From Thermincola carboxydiphila (lineage in GTDB: Bacteria; Bacillota; Thermincolia; Thermincolales; UBA2595), in NCBI GenBank assembly GCA_016841725.1, contig JAENYP010000001.1, positions 486,540 to 550,539 on the forward strand: DNA of 64,000 nt, in the 5' to 3' direction. Below are positions 1 to 7,528 of this stretch, in pieces; positions within the stretch are counted from its first letter, which is position 1; the number at the start of each line of letters is the position of its first letter. The position numbers and the translations under genes are program-made. Under the pieces are notes generated by a model. That model saw only the letters and a list, made by a program, of their open reading frames with translations. It ran no database searches and was not told the origin of the DNA.

Positions 1-93
1 ACTACAGGTTCCTCTGCAGGCTGCTCTACTACAGGTTCCTCTGCAGGCTGCTCTACTACAGGTTCCTCTACAGGCTGTTCCACTACAGGTTCA
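1..93. repeat. 27-bp tandem repeat inside the secreted protein gene
   Basis: Units at 1-27, 28-54 and 55-81, plus a partial unit at 82-93, differ at only a few bases. They keep the minus-strand reading frame (9 codons per unit), so they encode the protein repeat. Copy number beyond the window edge cannot be seen. Repeats of this kind tend to change copy number by slippage. Confidence 0.85.
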
Positions 94-236
94 TAGTGTT
101 CTATCACCGCAGGTCCCGCATGAATTCCTGCTCCCGGCTGCGCAGCATCTTCAGCCAACGCCATTCCAGGGAAAGAAACCAAAAGGAGCATAATCAGCAC
201 CAGGAAACCGGGAATACCCCAGCTTCGATTTCGCAT
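1..236 (-). CDS. N-terminal part of a secreted protein with Pro/Glu/Val repeats (cut by window edge)
   Basis: This ORF has an ATG at 236 and a GGAGG ribosome binding site just upstream (about 241-247), and it runs off the left edge without a stop. The first ~30 residues form a typical signal peptide: basic MRNRSWG, a hydrophobic stretch, then a likely cleavage after MALA. The mature part soon enters a repeat of nine residues (P-[VA]-E-E-P-V-V-E-Q), encoded by a 27-bp DNA repeat. Such acidic Pro-rich stretches usually act as spacers between a membrane or wall anchor and a functional domain, but that domain is outside the window. The function is therefore unknown. Only the exported, repeat-bearing nature is supported. 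Confidence 0.75.
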   Translation of the reverse strand, partial: MRNRSWGIPGFLVLIMLLLVSFPGMALAEDAAQPGAGIHAGPAVIEHYEPVVEQPVEEPVVEQPAEEPVVEQPAEEPV

Positions 237-336
237 AATACCCTCCTTTCTGTTGCAATCAGTTTTTACCATAAGAAACCTTTCCACAGGAACAACAAAA
301 TGAGGCACCCGGGAAAGGCTTCATTGGACTAAGTAC

Positions 337-365
337 ATTATAACGCAGCATGTGACTGCTTTCAC
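337..365 (-). promoter_or_regulatory. Likely sigma-A promoter for the secreted repeat protein
   Basis: Read on the minus strand, a perfect TATAAT (337-342) lies 17 bp downstream of a -35-like GTGAAA (360-365, 4/6 match). Transcription would start about 95 bp before the ATG at 236. The rest of 237-477 shows no gene. Confidence 0.5.
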
Positions 366-477
366 CAAGTATAATCTGGGGTCAGTGGGAGGGTTTTGTT
401 TTATTACCATGAAAAATCTTAACATTTCTGTAACATTTCTTAATCCGGCTGAAATATTTTCCCTTTATAATTAAAAT

Positions 478-522
478 AAAACCGGTAACAGTTCACCATC
501 GCGTGAACTATTACCGGTTTTG
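478..522 (-). terminator. Rho-independent terminator after the SleB-type hydrolase
   Basis: A long inverted repeat (AAAACCGGTAACAGTTCA / TGAACTATTACCGGTTTT, with a short loop) lies directly downstream of the stop at 530. On the minus strand it is followed by a T-rich run. Confidence 0.85.
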
Positions 523-529
523 AAACAAA

Positions 530-1300
530 CTATTTTGCAAAAATATGGCTTCCAATCTGTCTTATAATTGTCCGGGACCATACCCATTTACTCTGGGCTG
601 TAGCCGGGTTCCAATAATAGATCGCCCCATAAGAGGGGTCCCACCCATTTACGGCATCCTGCATAGCTTTATATGCTGTTTCATCAGCAGCCAGGTTAAT
701 TTGCCCATCATTCACTGCAGTAAACGCACCAGGCTGATAGATGACTCCAGGTATGGTATTGGGGAAATCAGGGTGCTTCACCCGGTTTAGGACAACAGCT
801 GCAACAGCAACCTGGCCCTCATAGGTCTCCCCCCTGGCCTCTGCATGAACCGTCTGGGCAAGCAGGTTAAGGTCACTTCTGGAAAAACTTCTGGACACTG
901 TTTGGGTAGCCCGGGAAGATGTGCCGGGAATGCTCAGAACCTGTCCCGGATAAATTGTATTGGTAGATAGGCCATTGGCCCTTTTTATTTCATCTACAGA
1001 GACACCGAAACGTTTGGAAATCAAGTAAAGGGTGTCTCCCCCGGTAACTGTGTACCCTGAACCTGATGAACTTTTCCCGGAAATGACAAGCCTCTGGCCT
1101 GGATAAATCCAATCACTTGTCAATCCGTTTGCTGATTTAAGCGCCGGAACCGTGATTCCGTGCCTCTTGGCAATAAGATACAGGGAATCGCCCTTCTGGA
1201 CCGTGTATGTATCAGAAGCACCGGCAAAACCAGCTGTTAAGACAATCAGAAGCATGGTAACAACCACAATAATCGAGTTTCTTAAAACAGTTTTTTTCAC
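530..1300 (-). CDS. LysM-LysM-SleB/CwlJ-type cell wall hydrolase
   Basis: 256 residues, with a GTG start at 1300 preceded by a GGGGG-rich ribosome binding site. A signal peptide or TM occupies residues ~1-28. Two LysM peptidoglycan-binding domains follow (about 31-75 and 82-126, each with the YTVxxGDxLYLIxKR pattern). The C-terminal ~120 residues match the Hydrolase_2 family (SleB/CwlJ), with the LLAQTVHAEARGE and AVAAVVLNRV signatures. Family members cleave spore-cortex muramic-lactam peptidoglycan during germination, or remodel vegetative wall. The LysM pair points to a secreted wall-bound enzyme like YkvT or a LysM-type SleB. The gene is monocistronic, with its own terminator. Whether it is a true germination enzyme cannot be told from sequence. 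Confidence 0.88.
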   Translation of the reverse strand: MKKTVLRNSIIVVVTMLLIVLTAGFAGASDTYTVQKGDSLYLIAKRHGITVPALKSANGLTSDWIYPGQRLVISGKSSSGSGYTVTGGDTLYLISKRFGVSVDEIKRANGLSTNTIYPGQVLSIPGTSSRATQTVSRSFSRSDLNLLAQTVHAEARGETYEGQVAVAAVVLNRVKHPDFPNTIPGVIYQPGAFTAVNDGQINLAADETAYKAMQDAVNGWDPSYGAIYYWNPATAQSKWVWSRTIIRQIGSHIFAK

Positions 1301-1399
1301 TCTATACCCCCTTTCCTTTATCCGGACAAGTCCGGTGCCTTAAGTATAAAGGATTATACCCTCAGGGATAAGGGTGAAAAATTATCCAATTTCACCAGC

Positions 1400-1427
1400 A
1401 AGCCCCATACTGTAGAGTATGGGGCTT
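1400..1427. other. Perfect 12-bp hairpin, possible terminator of the phosphate operon
   Basis: AAGCCCCATACT and AGTATGGGGCTT are separated by a 4-nt loop. It lies ~70 bp beyond the stop of the Pit transporter. Neither strand shows a real T-run after the stem, so intrinsic termination is uncertain. It may instead protect the mRNA 3' end. Confidence 0.5.
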
Positions 1428-1498
1428 ATCCAATCTGGCTGGGAGTATTCCAGCCGTTTATTTTTATGCCAATATTTTCTATTAGGTGACTAAGGATA

Positions 1499-2488
1499 TT
1501 AAACCAGGTCAATCAGGAAAAATACAATTGCCGCAACCAGCGCCGATAAAGGAGCTGTCAAAACCCAGGCATTCACAATGTTCCGGGCTACGGTCCAGCG
1601 CACCGCAGACATGCGTTTGGTCGCCCCCACACCCATTATTGACGAAGAGATGACATGAGTTGTGCTAACAGGCTTACCGAATAAAGAAGCTCCTATGATG
1701 ACCAGCGCCGCTGATGTTTCGGCAGCAAATCCGTGAACCGGTTCCAGCTTGATAATCCTGGAACCCATGGTTTTTATAATTCGCCACCCGCCAATAGATG
1801 TACCCAGAGCCATTGCGGTGGCACAAGCTATAACCACCCATAATTCGACATGGAACTCTTTAAGAATCCCCGCAGATACCAGGGCTGCAGTAATTATCCC
1901 CATGGATTTCTGGGCATCATTGGAGCCATGGCTGAAAGCCATAAAGGCGGCTGATAAAATCTGCAGCTTGGAAAAGTACTTGTTTACTATACTGGGGGCA
2001 ACATTACCCACCAGGAAAAATATCAGGCGCATTACAATAAGGGCAATAAAAAAGCCAATGATAGGTGATGCAATGAGAGGCACAAATATTGTTTCCAGCA
2101 GCGCTGTAGCATTAAGCACTGCAAAGCCCTTGCTGGCCACTACGGCTCCGGCCACACCTCCGATTAATGCATGGGAAGAACTGCTGGGCAGCCCGTAATA
2201 CCAGGTAAACAGGTTCCATATTATCGCTCCCGTCAAACCGGCTATCAAGACCTTATTATTGATCAAATGAGGGCTGACAATACCACTTCCGATGGTATGA
2301 GCTACCTTTGTACTGACAAGGGCGCCTACAAAGTTAAGGACTGCAGCCATAAATATGGCTTTGCCCGGAGTGAGTACCCGGGTTGATACAGAAGTTGCAA
2401 TAGCATTGGCTGTGTCATGAAATCCATTAATAAAATCAAAGACCAGAGCCAGCATGATGACAATTGCTATAAGCAGCAAATCAGGCAT
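1499..2488 (-). CDS. pit: PiT-family inorganic phosphate transporter
   Basis: A polytopic membrane protein of about 329 residues. The N-terminal FDFINGFHDTANAIATSVSTR and the second half GFMAFSHGSNDAQKSMG-like segment are the duplicated PiT signatures (GxxDxxN, SHGSNDA), which mark a low-affinity, cation-coupled phosphate or metal-phosphate symporter. The ATG at 2488 is preferred because it overlaps the stop of the upstream DUF47 gene by 8 bp (translational coupling). A GTG at 2506 would add six residues. It forms a two-gene operon with the DUF47 protein behind a PhoP-type box, so its job is phosphate uptake. Confidence 0.92.
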   Translation of the reverse strand: MPDLLLIAIVIMLALVFDFINGFHDTANAIATSVSTRVLTPGKAIFMAAVLNFVGALVSTKVAHTIGSGIVSPHLINNKVLIAGLTGAIIWNLFTWYYGLPSSSSHALIGGVAGAVVASKGFAVLNATALLETIFVPLIASPIIGFFIALIVMRLIFFLVGNVAPSIVNKYFSKLQILSAAFMAFSHGSNDAQKSMGIITAALVSAGILKEFHVELWVVIACATAMALGTSIGGWRIIKTMGSRIIKLEPVHGFAAETSAALVIIGASLFGKPVSTTHVISSSIMGVGATKRMSAVRWTVARNIVNAWVLTAPLSALVAAIVFFLIDLV

Positions 2489-3110
2489 ACTTGACCACAA
2501 CCCCACGAATCAATTTGGCAATCTTTTCACACCTGTCCAGGGCTGTCTCCAACTGTTCAAAAACCTCTTTCCATTTTATCACCATAATGGCATCACTACT
2601 GTTTTTAAACAGGTCAGCAACCCCAAAACGATATATCTTGTCACCCTCTGATTCGAATTTTTTAATATCATAACAGATATCCATAATCTGTACTGTGTTT
2701 GACTTCATTTTCTTCAATAATGAAACGGCATCCTTAACCTTTTCAGTAGCCTGCACAAAAACATCAACCATTTCCCGGAACTTCTTATCAGGCTTCCCGG
2801 CTTCGTAGATTACCATCTTTTCAACAGTACTGCACACTGAATCCAGAATCTCATCAAGTTCCCGCGCCAGACTGTAGATATCCTCCCTGTCAAAAGGGGT
2901 CATAAAAGTCTCATTAAGCTTATCAATAATCTCGTCGGTAACCCTGTCCCCTTTTTGTTCCACAGCTATGAGTTCATTCAGCCTTTCATCCATTGTTTCA
3001 TGTTTAGCCATCATATCCTGGAGCAGCACTGCGCCCTGATGCAGAATAGTGGCCGCTTCTTCAAAGAGTTCGAAGAACTTGGCATCAGCCGGTTTAAATC
3101 TACTAAACAT
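2481..3110 (-). CDS. DUF47 (PhoU-like) accessory protein of Pit phosphate transporter
   Basis: 209 residues, all-helical and acidic, matching the DUF47/TIGR00153 family of PhoU-like proteins that pair with Pit transporters and are thought to regulate them. Typical blocks visible are the N-terminal MFSRFKP start, repeated E/D-rich helices and the PFDREDIYSLARELDEILD segment that binds metal ions in PhoU-like folds. The start at 3110 is chosen for its AGGAG site ten bases upstream. An in-frame extension to 3170 lacks one. Its 3' end overlaps the pit start by 8 bp. A PhoP-box cluster 74 bp upstream suggests phosphate-starvation control. Confidence 0.9.
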   Translation of the reverse strand: MFSRFKPADAKFFELFEEAATILHQGAVLLQDMMAKHETMDERLNELIAVEQKGDRVTDEIIDKLNETFMTPFDREDIYSLARELDEILDSVCSTVEKMVIYEAGKPDKKFREMVDVFVQATEKVKDAVSLLKKMKSNTVQIMDICYDIKKFESEGDKIYRFGVADLFKNSSDAIMVIKWKEVFEQLETALDRCEKIAKLIRGVVVKYA

Positions 3111-3183
3111 AGTTCCTGTCTCCTTTTTATTTATTTCCCGGATAATCGTATCCTGATAGCCCAAAATCAATGCAATAGTCCCG

Positions 3184-3221
3184 TGTTAAAATTATGTTAA
3201 CATTCATTAAAATTATGTTAA
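3184..3221 (-). promoter_or_regulatory. PhoP box: four TTAACA-like direct repeats
   Basis: On the minus (coding) strand the repeats read TTAACA, TTAATG, TTAACA, TTAACA with spacers of 5, 4 and 5 bp (plus-strand positions 3216-3221, 3205-3210, 3195-3200, 3184-3189). This is the known architecture of Bacillus PhoP activator sites. It lies 74 bp upstream of the DUF47-pit operon start. A second pair with the same 11-bp period is at 3273-3289. Confidence 0.75.
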
Positions 3222-3272
3222 GACCCAAATATATGTGTTTCGACTGAGTTCTTCATATTCCTTTTTATTCAA

Positions 3273-3289
3273 TGTTAATTTTATGTTAA
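3273..3289 (-). promoter_or_regulatory. Distal PhoP half-site pair
   Basis: Two TGTTAA (minus strand TTAACA) hexamers at 3273-3278 and 3284-3289 are spaced by 5 bp. They lie ~50 bp upstream of the main four-repeat box, on the same strand and with the same period. Confidence 0.5.
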
Positions 3290-3311
3290 ATACCTTGACA
3301 GATTCCATGCC

Positions 3312-3353
3312 AAAAAAAAATGCCCTGCTTCTCTAACAAAGAAACAGAGGCAT
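3312..3353 (-). terminator. Terminator of the nrdR-nrdD-nrdG operon
   Basis: On the minus strand a stem of about 13 pairs (ATGCC-CTGTTTCT with one bulged base, closing on AGA-AGCAGGGCAT) is followed by nine T residues, 23 bp after the nrdG stop. Confidence 0.85.
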
Positions 3354-3375
3354 CTCAAAACCCGGGGAATAACTT

Positions 3376-3882
3376 TTAGGCAAAGACAGCATTGACAACG
3401 TCACCTTTTTGCAGAGACTCCCTGACATTAATTATTCTCTGGTTCGCCGAACCCCTAAATGCCAGAGTCAAGTCCTTCTTGGATTCCATGAAAGGACCAT
3501 CCACCAAATAATCTGAAATTTCAAGAAGCTCCCTTGCCGCAGGGTCCTCTTGGCCAATTTCAAGCAGTTCTTCCCATGTATACCCTGTGTATGTCATTAT
3601 ATCAAGGCCCTTTTCCCGAACCTTTTTCCCAAGCCGGGCAAAAGCCCCTGCCTGCATAAAAGGCTCCCCTCCCGAAAAGGTAACCCCTTTTACCAGTTTT
3701 GTTTTTTCTATCAGCCTGAGAATCTCGGTATCTTCCATATCCTGGCCGCCTGCCGGGTCAAGGGTTTCCGGGTTATGGCATCCTTTACAAACCCTTGGGC
3801 ATCCCTGGGCAAAAACCACAGTTCTGATTCCCGGCCCATCTACCACTGATTCCCCAATGACACCCGCAATTCTTATCTTCAT
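3376..3882 (-). CDS. nrdG: Anaerobic ribonucleoside-triphosphate reductase activating protein (radical SAM)
   Basis: 168 residues. The radical-SAM cluster motif CPRVCKGC (CxxxCxxC) is at about residues 29-36, and the GGEPF SAM-binding motif is at about 95. The length is normal for NrdG. It reductively cleaves SAM to install the glycyl radical in NrdD. ATG at 3882 with an AGGAG site that lies inside the end of the upstream deaminase gene (3-nt gap), so the two are coupled. It is the last gene of the nrdR operon, followed by a strong terminator. Confidence 0.95.
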   Translation of the reverse strand: MKIRIAGVIGESVVDGPGIRTVVFAQGCPRVCKGCHNPETLDPAGGQDMEDTEILRLIEKTKLVKGVTFSGGEPFMQAGAFARLGKKVREKGLDIMTYTGYTWEELLEIGQEDPAARELLEISDYLVDGPFMESKKDLTLAFRGSANQRIINVRESLQKGDVVNAVFA

Positions 3883-3885
3883 AAG

Positions 3886-4332
3886 CTACTCCTTATACCT
3901 AACCAAATCAATAAGCGCTTCATCAGCAACCCTTTGGGCCAGTTCATCAGGATAATCACCCTTGTAAATGACTTTATCCACCCCGGCGCTGATCAGCAGC
4001 TTTACACATGAGACACACGGCTGAATAGTAACATACACGGTGGCCCCTTCCAGGATATCACCATGCAGAGCTGCCTGTGCCACCACATTGGCCTCAGCGT
4101 GAACCGCCCAGCATAACTCATGCCTTTCACCGGAAGGTATTTGCAGTTCCTCCCTCAGGCAGCCTCTCTTATCACAGTGGGACACACCTGATGGAGCGCC
4201 ATTATAACCGGTACAGACAATCTTCCTGTTCTTCACCGCAACAGCGCCTACTTTTCGCCTGAGACAGGTTGACCTGGTAGCAACCAGTTCGGCTATTTCC
4301 ATAAAATATTGATGCCACGAAGGCCTTGACAT
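3886..4332 (-). CDS. Deoxycytidylate (dCMP) deaminase, ComEB-type
   Basis: 148 residues. Zinc-dependent cytidine/deoxycytidylate deaminase fold with [11 protein letters not shown] (the catalytic HxE) at about 79 and PCVSCVK (the PCxxC zinc ligands) at about 105. The N-terminal zinc-binding Cys/His insert typical of dCMP deaminases is also present (CHDKRGC-like region at ~53-60). It converts dCMP to dUMP for dTMP synthesis. Placement between nrdD and nrdG, under NrdR boxes, fits co-regulated dNTP supply. ATG with GGAGG 8 bp upstream. A role in competence (as the comEB name implies) is not suggested by this context. Confidence 0.9.
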   Translation of the reverse strand: MSRPSWHQYFMEIAELVATRSTCLRRKVGAVAVKNRKIVCTGYNGAPSGVSHCDKRGCLREELQIPSGERHELCWAVHAEANVVAQAALHGDILEGATVYVTIQPCVSCVKLLISAGVDKVIYKGDYPDELAQRVADEALIDLVRYKE

Positions 4333-4379
4333 GAAAAGTACCTCCTCTTCAACTTCATGTTCAACTCCATATTAAACCA

Positions 4380-6473
4380 TTACTCCCTTTCAAGCAGGCT
4401 GTGGCATACCCGGTCGCGAAGTTCGGCCTGTTTGGCATCATTGAATCTTTCCACAGTACTCAAATAGCCTGTAATCCGGCGGACACGTTTAATATCAATG
4501 GAACCGCACATGGGACAGTCATCTTTATTAATAACACCTGTATAATTACAGCTCATACAGTAATCCACAGGGAAGTTAATGCCGGCATAACCTATGTCTG
4601 AATCTTTCATGTGCCTTAAAACCGTTTCAATTGCTTCAAGATTGTGTATCGGAGGTGACGGGAACTCCACATAGGTGATGTGACCCGCATTACAATATTT
4701 GTGATACGTCCCTTCAATAGAAATTTTATCAAAGATACTCATCTTATGACCTACCGGAATATGGAAGGAATTACTGTAATACTCACCATCAGTAACACCC
4801 GGAATCTCTCCGTACTCCCTGCGGTCAATGCGGATAAACCTGCCTGAAAGGCCTTCTGCCGGAGTAGCCAGCAGGGTGTAATTAAGCTTGTACTCCTGAG
4901 TAGCCTCATTCATCTTGTTATACATAAATTCAACAATCTGCAATCCAAGTTCATTAGCATCGGCAGATTCGCCGTGATGTTTGCCCATCAGAGCCTTGAG
5001 GGTCTCCGCAAGCCCTATAAAGCCTACTGATAATGTCCCCTGCTTGATAACTTCCTCAATAAGATCATTGGGTTTCAGTTCCTCGGAATTGATGTAAAGT
5101 CCCTGTCCCATGAGGAATGGCATGTCTTTAACCTTAAGCCGGGCCTGAACGGTAAACCTGTGGTAAAGCTGCTTTATCGACAGGTCAAGCACTTTATCAA
5201 GCTCCTTATAGAACTTATCTATATTGGTCCCTGATTTAATAGCAATTCTGGGGAGATTAATCGTAGTAAAGGACAGGTTGCCGCGGCCTTCAGATATCTC
5301 GGGGCCGTTTATGTTTCCAATAACCCTGGTGCGGCATCCCATATAGCTGACTTCTGTACCATACTGCTTGTTAAATGACGAATCCATAAAACTGAAGGTA
5401 GGGTTAAGTCTTCTTGAGGCAACTCTGATTGCCAGCTTAAAGAGGTCATAGTTGGGATCTTCTTCATTAAAGTTGATACCTTCCTTAACCCTGAATATGA
5501 TATTGGGGAAAATAGGGTTCTCACCCCTGCCTAGTCCTTTCTCATATGCCAGGAGCAGGTTTCTGACCACCTTGCGGGCTTCCGGTGAAGTATCTGTGCC
5601 GATATTGAGGCTGGAAAAGGGCACCTGAGCACCGGCCCTTGAATGCATACTGTTAAGATTGTAAATGAAGGCCTCCATTGCCTGGTAAGTCTCGTTTTCA
5701 TCAGCATCCCGGACAAACTGGGCAAGATCAGTATCAAAGAAGGGAAATGCCTGTCCACCGTGCATATCATTCTGTGAACTCTGGAGGATTATCGCTGCCA
5801 GGGCAGTGGCTGATGCAGGTCTCTTAGGAGGCCGGATATAACCATGCCCGTTATCAAATCCCTGGTTTAGAATTTTGCCCAGGGGAATCTGGACACAGGT
5901 TAAGGTTTTCCCATAGAAATCGAGGTCATGGATATGAATATCTCCATTTGTATGGGCATATGCCTGGTCTTCGGGGATAAGCCTTGAGAGGTAATACCTC
6001 TTGCTGGCCGCACTTGCTATCTGAAGCATTTTAGCCGATGGGGAGTTGCTGACATTAGCATTTTCCCTGTTTGTTTCTACAAGTATTTCTTCAACTGCAT
6101 CCATTAATTCCGACTTGGCATCCCTGATCCGGGTCCTGCTGGCCCGGTATAGGATGTACGCCTTAGCTGTCCTGGCGTGACCCTTCTCAATTAGAACCTT
6201 TTCCACCCAGTCCTGAACGTCTTCAACAGAAAATATGTTATCATTAAATTTTTGCCGTAGCTGCCTGAGCACTTCCAAAGTCAGCTCCATAGCCAGGGTC
6301 CGGTCCTCTCCGCCTACGGACTGTGCTGCCTTAAAGATAGCATCGGTGATTTTGCTCTCATGGAATTCTGCCAGTCTTCCGTCTCTTTTTCTGATAGCTG
6401 CAAAGCCACCGGTCCGGACTGAGCGCAGTTCCGTCAGATTGGTTGTGGTCAAACTCTCTTTTTCAAGAATCAT
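4380..6473 (-). CDS. nrdD: Class III (anaerobic) ribonucleoside-triphosphate reductase
   Basis: 697 residues. The N-terminal ATP-cone (about 20-115: AIRKRDGRLAEF, YILYRASRTR) is the allosteric domain. The large barrel follows, with HIHDLDFY and the MHGGQAFPFFD segment. Near the C terminus a four-cysteine zinc site (CMSC and CPMC) precedes RRITGYLST, whose Gly is the likely radical site. It reduces NTPs to dNTPs without oxygen, using formate as reductant in characterised members. ATG at 6473 with GGGGAGGA seven bases upstream. There is no separate promoter or NrdR box in the short gap to nrdR, so it is probably transcribed from the nrdR promoter. Confidence 0.96.
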   Translation of the reverse strand: MILEKESLTTTNLTELRSVRTGGFAAIRKRDGRLAEFHESKITDAIFKAAQSVGGEDRTLAMELTLEVLRQLRQKFNDNIFSVEDVQDWVEKVLIEKGHARTAKAYILYRASRTRIRDAKSELMDAVEEILVETNRENANVSNSPSAKMLQIASAASKRYYLSRLIPEDQAYAHTNGDIHIHDLDFYGKTLTCVQIPLGKILNQGFDNGHGYIRPPKRPASATALAAIILQSSQNDMHGGQAFPFFDTDLAQFVRDADENETYQAMEAFIYNLNSMHSRAGAQVPFSSLNIGTDTSPEARKVVRNLLLAYEKGLGRGENPIFPNIIFRVKEGINFNEEDPNYDLFKLAIRVASRRLNPTFSFMDSSFNKQYGTEVSYMGCRTRVIGNINGPEISEGRGNLSFTTINLPRIAIKSGTNIDKFYKELDKVLDLSIKQLYHRFTVQARLKVKDMPFLMGQGLYINSEELKPNDLIEEVIKQGTLSVGFIGLAETLKALMGKHHGESADANELGLQIVEFMYNKMNEATQEYKLNYTLLATPAEGLSGRFIRIDRREYGEIPGVTDGEYYSNSFHIPVGHKMSIFDKISIEGTYHKYCNAGHITYVEFPSPPIHNLEAIETVLRHMKDSDIGYAGINFPVDYCMSCNYTGVINKDDCPMCGSIDIKRVRRITGYLSTVERFNDAKQAELRDRVCHSLLERE

Positions 6474-6538
6474 TAAGTAATCCTCCCCTATGCTGTTTTG
6501 GTGATTTTTTTATTTAAATTGCCACTAGGCCTTATTTC

Positions 6539-7000
6539 TTACTTGGCCTTTCTTTTTAGTAATTTCTCCAGTTCATCAATAAAGCTGTTAATATCCTGAA
6601 ATTGCCGGTAAACTGAGGCAAACCTTACATAGGCGACTTCATCCAGTTTCCTAAGCCTGTCCATCACGAATTCCCCTATTTGTTCAGACCCCACCTCAGT
6701 GTCCATTTTGTTCCTGATTTCCTTCTCAATATCATTAACGATTTGTTCCATCTGCTGCATCGAGATTGACCTTTTTTCACCGGCTTTAATGATTCCGCCA
6801 AGAATTTTGGTCCTGTCAAACACTTCCCTTCTACCATCTTTTTTAACAACAATAAGCGGAATCTCATCAATTTTTTCATAAGTTGTAAACCTTCGAACAC
6901 AGTCAGCACATTCCCGTCTTCTCCTGATGGCGTTACCGTCATCTGCCGGCCGGGAATCCAGAACCTTACTCTCCGTGAATCCGCAAAAAGGACATTTCAT
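6539..7000 (-). CDS. nrdR: Transcriptional repressor NrdR
   Basis: 153 residues. It begins MKCPFCG; the zinc ribbon uses CPFC and CADC within the first 34 residues, and an ATP-cone domain spans about 46-140. This is the standard NrdR length and layout. It represses ribonucleotide reductase genes according to the dATP/ATP load in the cone. Start at 7000 chosen for the AGGTGAT site and family alignment (an upstream in-frame start at 7039 would add 13 non-conserved residues). It is the first gene of the nrdR-nrdD-dCMP deaminase-nrdG operon. Two NrdR boxes in its own promoter indicate autoregulation of the whole operon. Confidence 0.96.
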   Translation of the reverse strand: MKCPFCGFTESKVLDSRPADDGNAIRRRRECADCVRRFTTYEKIDEIPLIVVKKDGRREVFDRTKILGGIIKAGEKRSISMQQMEQIVNDIEKEIRNKMDTEVGSEQIGEFVMDRLRKLDEVAYVRFASVYRQFQDINSFIDELEKLLKRKAK

Positions 7001-7035
7001 ATAATCACCTGAAATTTTCAGAATTATTACAAAAC

Positions 7036-7088
7036 CCACAACATGTTGGGCACATTTTTATTATAGGGCACTATATCTAGTGAGTCAA
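7036..7088 (-). promoter_or_regulatory. Sigma-A promoter with two NrdR boxes
   Basis: Minus strand: -35 TTGACT (7083-7088), 17-bp spacer, -10 TATAAT (7060-7065). One NrdR box, CACTATATCTAGTG as read on the plus strand (7069-7082, 13/14 of the known consensus), fills the spacer. A weaker palindrome, CACAACATGTTGGG (7037-7050, 11/14), lies downstream. The box centres are 32 bp apart, three helical turns, which is the arrangement known for NrdR tandem sites. Confidence 0.88.
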
Positions 7089-7147
7089 GGAAATTCCTCC
7101 CAAAACAGAAAGTTTAAATATTCGAAAAATAAAATGTATTTAACAGC

Positions 7148-7183
7148 AAAAAAAATGGCCCCCTTATATAAATAAGGCAGTCA
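7148..7183 (-). terminator. Terminator after the YlmC-like gene
   Basis: The stem CCTTAT-TTAT-ATAAGG, extended by partly paired flanks, is followed on the minus strand by eight T residues. It lies just downstream of the stop at 7192 and upstream of the nrdR promoter. Confidence 0.75.
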
Positions 7184-7191
7184 TTTTTCTT

Positions 7192-7458
7192 TTAGTAAAC
7201 TGCATTATGAGTTGTGTCTGCATAGTCAGATAGCTCAACAAGGATGACATCCAGCCCGAGTTTCTTGATTTTATGCCAGGGTATTACCACATCATCACTC
7301 CTGCCCATAAAACTAAAAACCCTTCCGCTGCCGGGTAATACAACTGACCTTATGCGGCCCGCTTCAAGGTCAATCTCAATGTCTTTTATAAGTCCGAGTT
7401 TCTTTCCATTTAAGACATTGATAACTTCCCGCATTCTCAAATCCGAGATTTTGACCAT
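7192..7458 (-). CDS. YlmC/YmxH-family PRC-barrel sporulation protein
   Basis: About 88 residues with a single PRC-barrel-like fold: VKISDLRMREVINVLNGKKLG is the family's N-terminal signature, and a VVIPWHKIKKLG block is near the end. Family members are conserved in spore formers, usually near sigE/sigG, and are annotated as YlmC/YmxH sporulation proteins of unknown biochemical role. The start at 7458 is preferred because the upstream in-frame start at 7479 lies over the AGGAGG motif that must be the ribosome binding site. Position next to spoIIR and sigG supports a sporulation link. Confidence 0.85.
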   Translation of the reverse strand: MVKISDLRMREVINVLNGKKLGLIKDIEIDLEAGRIRSVVLPGSGRVFSFMGRSDDVVIPWHKIKKLGLDVILVELSDYADTTHNAVY

Positions 7459-7528
7459 TTCAGTCTTCCACCTCCTCATTCATATTATATGAGGGAGGTT
7501 GTCAGAATGTGCAGGCAACTTTTGGCTT

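Noticed and set aside
1-93. Short regular repeats considered as a CRISPR array
   Set aside because: The units are directly adjacent without unique spacers and translate in frame inside a protein with a signal peptide.
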